From Acidobacteriota bacterium (GTDB taxonomy: Bacteria; Acidobacteriota; Blastocatellia; Pyrinomonadales; Pyrinomonadaceae), in assembly GCA_018269075.1 (NCBI GenBank), contig JAFDVJ010000014.1:76646-113998 (forward strand): DNA of 37,353 nucleotides. The letters run 5' to 3'. The notes under the pieces are model-generated. The model saw only the letters and a program-made list of their open reading frames with translations, did not search any database and was not told the DNA's origin. The position numbers and the translations under genes were made by a program. This document shows, piece by piece, positions 33,674 to 37,353 of this stretch (positions are counted from its first letter, which is position 1; every line of letters begins with the position of its first letter).

Positions 33674-34597
33674 ATGAAATTTCCGCCCCCGGATTCATTC
33701 AGAATCAATTTCGACAACCCGCTCTGGCACGATTTCGCCCGCATCGTCGCTCGCCGGCACCGGATTCCGGTCGCCCCGCTCGAACGGGCGACCGCCGGCG
33801 AGAGCATAGTTTTTCTGACCGGCGAAAAATTCGTCCTGAAGATCTTTATCCCCAACAAAAACGGGCTCGCCCGCGAAAGGCTCGCGCTCGAAACTGCCCG
33901 GACGAGCCTGCCGATCCCGCGTATCGTCGCGCACGGCAGTTTCGAAGGCTATGATTACCTGTTCACGACGCGGATCGAAGGCTCGCCGATGATGCGCGAA
34001 AACTGGCTCGGGCTGCCCGAAAACGAACAAAAAGCGATTCTCTCGGAGCTCGCCGCCGGACTGCGCGAGCTGCATTCATCGGACGCGTCGCGAATCGAAT
34101 TCGACTGGTCGGAATTCGTCGAACGACAGGCCGCGACCTGTTACGAACGCCAGCGCAAATGTCAGGTCAACGAAAGGGCGCTGGCCGAGATTCCCGGTTA
34201 TCTCGACGCCAATCTGAGCCTTCTGCCGGCCGACGGCGACCGCGTCTTTCTCCACGGCGACGTTCATTTCGGCAATCTGCGGCTGAAGTTCGAGAACGGA
34301 AAATGGCGGATTTCCGGGCTTTTCGATTTCGCGGACTCGCTCAAAGGCTTTCGGGAATACGATTTTCTGGCCGTCGGGCTGCTGATGATTCAGGGTCAGG
34401 GCGATCTTCAGCGCCATTTTTTTCGCGAATTCGGCTACCGCGACGACGAGATCGACGAAGCGCTGCGCAAACGACTGATGCTGCTGACGATGTTCTACGA
34501 ATGGAGCGATCTGCGCCGCTACGCGGTTCGCCTGCGGCCCGAGGCCGTCGAATATTCGCTGATCGAACTCGAACGGGCGATCTGGAATTTTTGCTGA
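33674..34597 (+). CDS. APH-fold phosphotransferase (aminoglycoside/choline kinase-like)
   Basis: This 307-residue protein has the kinase-like APH fold: a lysine-bearing strand (EKFVLKIFIP), a DYLFTTRIEGSPMM hinge, a catalytic loop HGDVHFGNL, and a metal-binding GLFDFADSLKG. The active-site residues look intact. Substrate choice cannot be made from sequence: small alcohols, sugars and aminoglycosides are all possible, and resistance is not implied. It shares a transcript with the glycosyltransferase upstream, so a role in lipid or sugar metabolism is possible. Confidence 0.88.
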   Translation: MKFPPPDSFRINFDNPLWHDFARIVARRHRIPVAPLERATAGESIVFLTGEKFVLKIFIPNKNGLARERLALETARTSLPIPRIVAHGSFEGYDYLFTTRIEGSPMMRENWLGLPENEQKAILSELAAGLRELHSSDASRIEFDWSEFVERQAATCYERQRKCQVNERALAEIPGYLDANLSLLPADGDRVFLHGDVHFGNLRLKFENGKWRISGLFDFADSLKGFREYDFLAVGLLMIQGQGDLQRHFFREFGYRDDEIDEALRKRLMLLTMFYEWSDLRRYAVRLRPEAVEYSLIELERAIWNFC

Positions 34598-34998
34598 CGG
34601 ATTCCTTAAAATTTCCACGGCCCGTTCGAGAAACGAATAGTTTCCAAAATTCGTGTTCATCGGTGTCATCCGCGGGCTCCCTGACCTGTTCCACGACCTC
34701 AGAAAAAAAAATTTTCGCTGCTCGACGACCGGTCTCCCTTCCCCGTCGCCCCGGAGTCCGGCCGTCATATAAAACTCCGAAAGCACTGCATAATAAATCC
34801 TTATGGGGGGACGAACGGTCCGGACCGCCGGCAGCCGCCGCCGATTTCCGTGAAATTTTTCTCAATCGAGTCCGTTTTTTTTCAGGTTTTTCCTTTTCCC
34901 CCTGAAAAAACGGGCATTTTCGTCAAAAAAAAATGTTGGCAATCGATTTCTTTGTGTGCTAAAATGAAATTCAAAATAAGGATTAAGGAGAAAAATCT
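34598..34998. other. intergenic region with repeat remnant and hairpin
   Basis: No gene is seen in these 401 bp. It holds TTCGTGTTCATCGGTGTCAT followed by CCGCGG at 34650-34675, a degenerate single arm resembling the inner palindrome of the MITE-like element. It also holds a 12-bp palindrome CGGTCCGGACCG (34816-34827), a hairpin with arms CCGTTTTTTTTCAGG and CCTGAAAAAACGG (34872-34913), and the promoter of the next gene. Confidence 0.5.
34936..34965 (+). promoter_or_regulatory. sigma-70-type promoter with extended -10
   Basis: TTGGCA (34936-34941) and TAAAAT (34960-34965) are separated by 18 bp, with TGC directly before the -10, an extended -10 element. It lies about 35 nt upstream of the zinc-ribbon gene. 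Confidence 0.65.
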
Positions 34999-35202
34999 AT
35001 GAAATGTTGGCACTGCAATTGTGAATTGGTTTTAGATTTCACGAATGAAGATTTTGCTAAATTTTATCATTGCCCGGTTTGCGAAAAATGGTACGAGATG
35101 TCCAAGGAAAAGGTCCGCATCAACGGCGCCGTTCCGGTCAAATTCGTCGAATTGGACGCCCGGCCCCATCTCCCCGCCCCGGTTAACAGATTAGCCATTT
35201 GA
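34999..35202 (+). CDS. small zinc-ribbon protein
   Basis: This 67-residue protein has four cysteines in two CxxC knuckles, MKCWHCNCELV (C3 and C6, with C8 nearby) and FYHCPVCEKWYEM, a treble-clef or zinc-ribbon pattern. The start is decided by AAGGAG 8 nt before the ATG. It has its own promoter and terminator, so it is a single-gene unit. The function is unknown; small zinc ribbons often bind RNA polymerase, ribosomes or DNA. Confidence 0.82.
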   Translation: MKCWHCNCELVLDFTNEDFAKFYHCPVCEKWYEMSKEKVRINGAVPVKFVELDARPHLPAPVNRLAI

Positions 35203-35234
35203 TTTTTTATTATATTAATTTATTACAAAGTTTC

Positions 35235-35270
35235 GAGGCCGGACGAATTCGATTTGTCCGGCCTCACTTT
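35235..35270 (+). terminator. intrinsic terminator of the zinc-ribbon gene
   Basis: GAGGCCGGAC (35235-35244) and GTCCGGCCTC (35256-35265) form a perfect 10-bp stem with an 11-nt loop, followed by ACTTTATT, only a moderate U-run. Confidence 0.8.
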
Positions 35271-35400
35271 ATTCGATGACCAATGGGTTTGCGATTTAAC
35301 CGGCCGCGTTTTTCGCCGGTTCGCTTTTTTTCCGGTTCCGCTCTTTTCCCGTCCTGAATTTTCTTTTTCAGTCGGCGATTCGCTCTGATCCGTCAACGGA

Positions 35401-36102
35401 TTAGGATTGATTTTCGACCGTCAGCCAATCCGTCAATTCCCGCATCGAGGCGAGCCGGCCGAATTGCTTGCCGGCCAGTTCCTCGTCGGTCACCCGCTCG
35501 TGAAACCATTCCGTTTCATAGGGGATGAAAACCGCCCGCGCGCCGATTTCGAGCACCGGCAGGATGTCGGACTTGAGCGAATTCCCGACCATCAAAAACT
35601 CTTCGGGCGCGATCCGGTGACGCCGCAGCACGTATTTGTAGGTTTTCGCGTCCTTGCGCGGGACGATCTCGAAGGCGTCGAAATAATCGCCGAGCCCGGA
35701 TCGCGCGAGCTTGGTCTCCTGATCGATGAGATCGCCCTTGGTGATCAGGATCAGACGGTAATTTTTCGACAATTCCCCGATCGTCTCGCGGACGCCCTCG
35801 AGAACGTCGATCGGCGCGGCGAGCATCTGTTTGGCAAACTCGATGATCTGCCGGATCTTCGCGCCGGTGATGCGGCCTTCGGTCAATTCGCAGGCCGTTT
35901 CGATCATCGACAGCGTAAAGCCCTTGATGCCGTAGCCGAACTGGCGGATGTTTTCGGTTTCGGTCGCGTCGAGATGCTGCTCGATAAAGTCGCGGTCGGC
36001 GAACTCGGCCAGCAGCGCGGTGTATTTTTCCTTGGTCGAAATAAAAATCCGCTCGTTGTGCCAAAGCGTGTCGTCGGCATCGAAGGCGATGGTCTTGATC
36101 AT
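35401..36102 (-). CDS. HAD-superfamily hydrolase
   Basis: This 233-residue protein has HAD motif I as AFDADDTLWHNE near the start, motif II as ILITKGD in the middle, and motif III/IV as PRKDAKTYKYVLRRH followed by MVGNSLKSDILPVLEIGARAVFIP. The nucleophile is the first aspartate of DADDT. The cap region is helical and compact, so the substrate is likely a small phosphate ester. The start at 36102 is chosen because motif I begins within residues 6-16, as usual. An in-frame extension to 36192 would add a non-homologous tail. It diverges from the Arg/Asp-rich gene. Confidence 0.9.
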   Translation of the reverse strand: MIKTIAFDADDTLWHNERIFISTKEKYTALLAEFADRDFIEQHLDATETENIRQFGYGIKGFTLSMIETACELTEGRITGAKIRQIIEFAKQMLAAPIDVLEGVRETIGELSKNYRLILITKGDLIDQETKLARSGLGDYFDAFEIVPRKDAKTYKYVLRRHRIAPEEFLMVGNSLKSDILPVLEIGARAVFIPYETEWFHERVTDEELAGKQFGRLASMRELTDWLTVENQS

Positions 36103-36192
36103 TTTCCCGGTGTTTTCCCCATTCGTTTCAACTCGAATTCTACCGCCCCAAAACGGATAAAACAAAATACGCGTTATACGAAATGGTGTCAC

Positions 36193-36203
36193 GACAAATT
36201 GTC
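36193..36203. promoter_or_regulatory. GACAAATTGTC near-palindrome, candidate activator site
   Basis: GACAA-A-TTGTC lies about 52 bp upstream of the -24 element of the sigma-54 promoter at 36254, and further TTGTC and GACA copies follow. It is a possible enhancer half-site pair, but the spacing and identity are not tested. Confidence 0.35.
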
Positions 36204-36253
36204 ATTGTCCGAAATTTTGACATTTTTTCCCGTTTTTCGGGCGTTTCGGCGCT

Positions 36254-36269
36254 TTGGCATATCTTTTGC
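36254..36269 (+). promoter_or_regulatory. sigma-54 promoter of the Arg/Asp-rich secreted protein
   Basis: TTGGCATATCTTTTGC has TGGCA, six bases and TTGC, the exact sigma-54 spacing. The TGGCATAT start is shared with the candidate promoter at 15154. It predicts a leader of about 23 nt that carries GAGGAG. Confidence 0.62.
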
Positions 36270-36303
36270 GGATAGGCCGGTTACCAAAGTGAGGAGAAAT
36301 TTT

Positions 36304-36816
36304 ATGATAAAAGAAAATTTGAAGCGAAACCTGAAACGAGCCGGCCTGTTGTTTTCCATTTTTTTCGGTCTGATGATCCTGACCGGAATCAACGTCAACG
36401 CCCAGTATAACCGCGACGACGACAATTATCGCCGCGACCGCCGCGATGACCGGCGCGACCGGCGCGACGACCGCCGCGACCGCCGCGACCGTGACCGCGA
36501 TTACAACGGCGGATATAACAACGGCGGCTACAACAACGGCGGCTACAACAATAATTACGGATACGGCTATATGTACCGGATCGCCCAGCAGAACGGCTAC
36601 CGCGACGGCTACAACAAGGGCATCGAGGAGTACCGCGAAGGCGACCGCTACAATCCGGAAGACACGCGTCCGTACAGAAACGGAACCAACGGCTACGACC
36701 GCAGTATGGGCAGCAAGGATCAGTACAAACAGATTTACCGGCAGGCTTTTCTGCAGGGATTCCGGCAGGGTTACGGCCAGTACAACAACCGCAATAACCG
36801 CCGCTGGGGATACTGA
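36304..36816 (+). CDS. secreted Arg/Asp-repeat protein
   Basis: This 170-residue protein has a signal peptide (about 1-34, ending INVNAQ), then a low-complexity stretch of DRRD-type repeats (DDRRDRRDDRRDRRDRDRD, residues about 45-63), a repeated NGGYN region (YNGGYNNGGYNNGGYNNN) and a conserved-looking tail of about 85 residues with QNGYRDGYNKG and YRQAFLQGFRQGYGQY repeats. The frame is supported by GAGGAG 8 nt before the ATG, the signal peptide and its own sigma-54 promoter. Such charged and glycine/asparagine-rich proteins may bind metals, nucleic acids or surfaces, but no function is known. Confidence 0.85.
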   Translation: MIKENLKRNLKRAGLLFSIFFGLMILTGINVNAQYNRDDDNYRRDRRDDRRDRRDDRRDRRDRDRDYNGGYNNGGYNNGGYNNNYGYGYMYRIAQQNGYRDGYNKGIEEYREGDRYNPEDTRPYRNGTNGYDRSMGSKDQYKQIYRQAFLQGFRQGYGQYNNRNNRRWGY

Positions 36817-36838
36817 TCGGATTTCGGATTTCGGATTG
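36817..36838. repeat. heptanucleotide array (GATTTCG)
   Basis: Two full GATTTCG units and flanking partial copies start within a few bases of the stop codon of the Arg/Asp-rich gene. The unit is the same as in the array at 29518-29550. Confidence 0.8.
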
Positions 36839-36941
36839 GCTTCGGAACGGGGAATTTCCGCTTTTTGAGAAGCTGCTTCGGATTTGACGAAAATATCCGG
36901 AAAGTTGTCCGGTAGCGAATGTTAACGGCTTGTCCGGCCAT

Positions 36942-36983
36942 CGAAAAGAGCGCGATTTTCGTTTGAAAATCGCGCTCTTTTCG
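36942..36983. terminator. bidirectional terminator between the secreted protein and aconitase
   Basis: CGAAAAGAGCGCGATTTTC and its perfect complement form a 19-bp stem with a GTTT loop. The stem carries A-runs on one side and T-runs on the other, so either direction could terminate. It lies between convergent genes. Confidence 0.82.
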
Positions 36984-37000
36984 TGATTGTCGATGGATCG

Positions 37001-37353
37001 TTACCGGTTCAGGAGCTGCCGCAGGACATAGGGCAGAATGCCGCCGGCCTTGTAGTATTCGACCTCGATCGGCGTGTCGATCCGCAGCGTCAGCGTCACT
37101 TCCTCGGTCGAACCGTCGGCCCGCCCGATCTTCAGCGTGACGTCCTGGCGCGGCCGGACGCTGCCGTTCTCGAGCCCGACCAGATCGAACGTTTCGGTGC
37201 CGTCGAGATTCAGCGTCTGCGCGTTCTGGCCTTCCTTGAACTGGAGCGGCAAAACGCCCATTCCGACGAGGTTCGACCGGTGAATCCGCTCGAACGACTG
37301 CGTGACGACCGCCTTGACGCCCATCAAACGGGTGCCTTTCGCCGCCCAGTCGC
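37001..37353 (-). CDS. acnA: aconitate hydratase (C-terminal end, runs off the window)
   Basis: The last 117 codons are present. The frame shows [28 protein letters not shown], the AcnA/IRP1-type swivel-domain region that contains the substrate-binding S-R-like motif, then DVTLKI and a C-terminal [18 protein letters not shown], the typical end of AcnA. Upstream codons to the window edge read [10 protein letters not shown], continuing the family pattern. The full enzyme interconverts citrate and isocitrate in the TCA cycle with a 4Fe-4S cluster whose ligands lie outside the window. Confidence 0.95.
   Translation of the reverse strand, partial: DWAAKGTRLMGVKAVVTQSFERIHRSNLVGMGVLPLQFKEGQNAQTLNLDGTETFDLVGLENGSVRPRQDVTLKIGRADGSTEEVTLTLRIDTPIEVEYYKAGGILPYVLRQLLNR

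Noticed and set aside
33674..34597. Aminoglycoside resistance gene
   Set aside because: Only the APH fold is supported. Nothing in the sequence or in the neighbouring genes points to antibiotics, so resistance is not claimed.
34816..34827. CGGTCCGGACCG, a 12-bp palindrome
   Set aside because: It is short, GC-rich and without a gene close enough to be controlled; such palindromes occur often by chance in GC-rich DNA.

Overview
The window looks like a chromosomal piece of an Acidobacteriota genome, most likely class Blastocatellia (Pyrinomonadaceae-like). The main clues are a VWFA-domain secreted protein of the kind expanded in Acidobacteria, GC-rich genes separated by AT-rich spacers, many secreted or membrane proteins of unknown function, and a paralogous EF-G. 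This placement is inference. I see no rRNA, tRNA, CRISPR, phage or plasmid genes. Most of the window is housekeeping and cell-envelope genes in short operons on both strands.

Layout. 1-5.2 kb (minus): the start of an NtrC-type sigma-54 activator and its histidine kinase, a VWFA protein, a YhhQ-type transporter and purD. 5.6-8.0 kb: a zinc-ribbon protein behind a strong promoter, convergent with an APC-type permease. 8.3-12.3 kb (minus): a matrixin-like metalloprotease with a small membrane protein, then an overlapping set of a membrane/helical protein, a zinc ribbon and a Wza-like export protein. 12.4-14.8 kb: two tiny plus-strand genes, then an MBL hydrolase, an SDR and a 75-residue protein on the minus strand. 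15.2-19.1 kb (plus): two overlapping membrane-protein genes, a DUF2490-like protein and a second histidine kinase. 19.2-23.3 kb: a polysaccharide deacetylase divergent from two tandem amidohydrolase-fold proteins. 23.6-29.5 kb (plus): the EF-G paralog, a lipoprotein, an S10 peptidase and a small secreted protein. 29.6-32.5 kb (minus): two secreted proteins, a MogA/MoaB-family protein, an 88-residue protein and a DMT transporter. 32.5-35.2 kb (plus): an MGDG-synthase/MurG-like glycosyltransferase, an APH-fold phosphotransferase and a small zinc ribbon. 35.4-37.35 kb: a HAD hydrolase, a secreted Arg/Asp-rich protein and the C-terminus of aconitase.

Two signals stand out beyond the genes. First, sites with the sigma-54 layout (TGGCA-N6-TTGC or close to it) lie in front of the kinase/NtrC operon, the 75-residue gene, the 15.2 kb membrane gene and the Arg/Asp-rich gene. 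The middle two diverge around a pair of identical TTTGC-N5-GCAAA palindromes that look like activator sites. Second, the intergenic regions hold several kinds of structured repeat: heptanucleotide arrays lying on or just after stop codons, a 189-bp MITE-like element with nested palindromes, and an inverted repeat that has become the signal-peptide region of a protein. That protein is itself an amidohydrolase paralog that appears to have lost its metal ligands, next to an intact copy.
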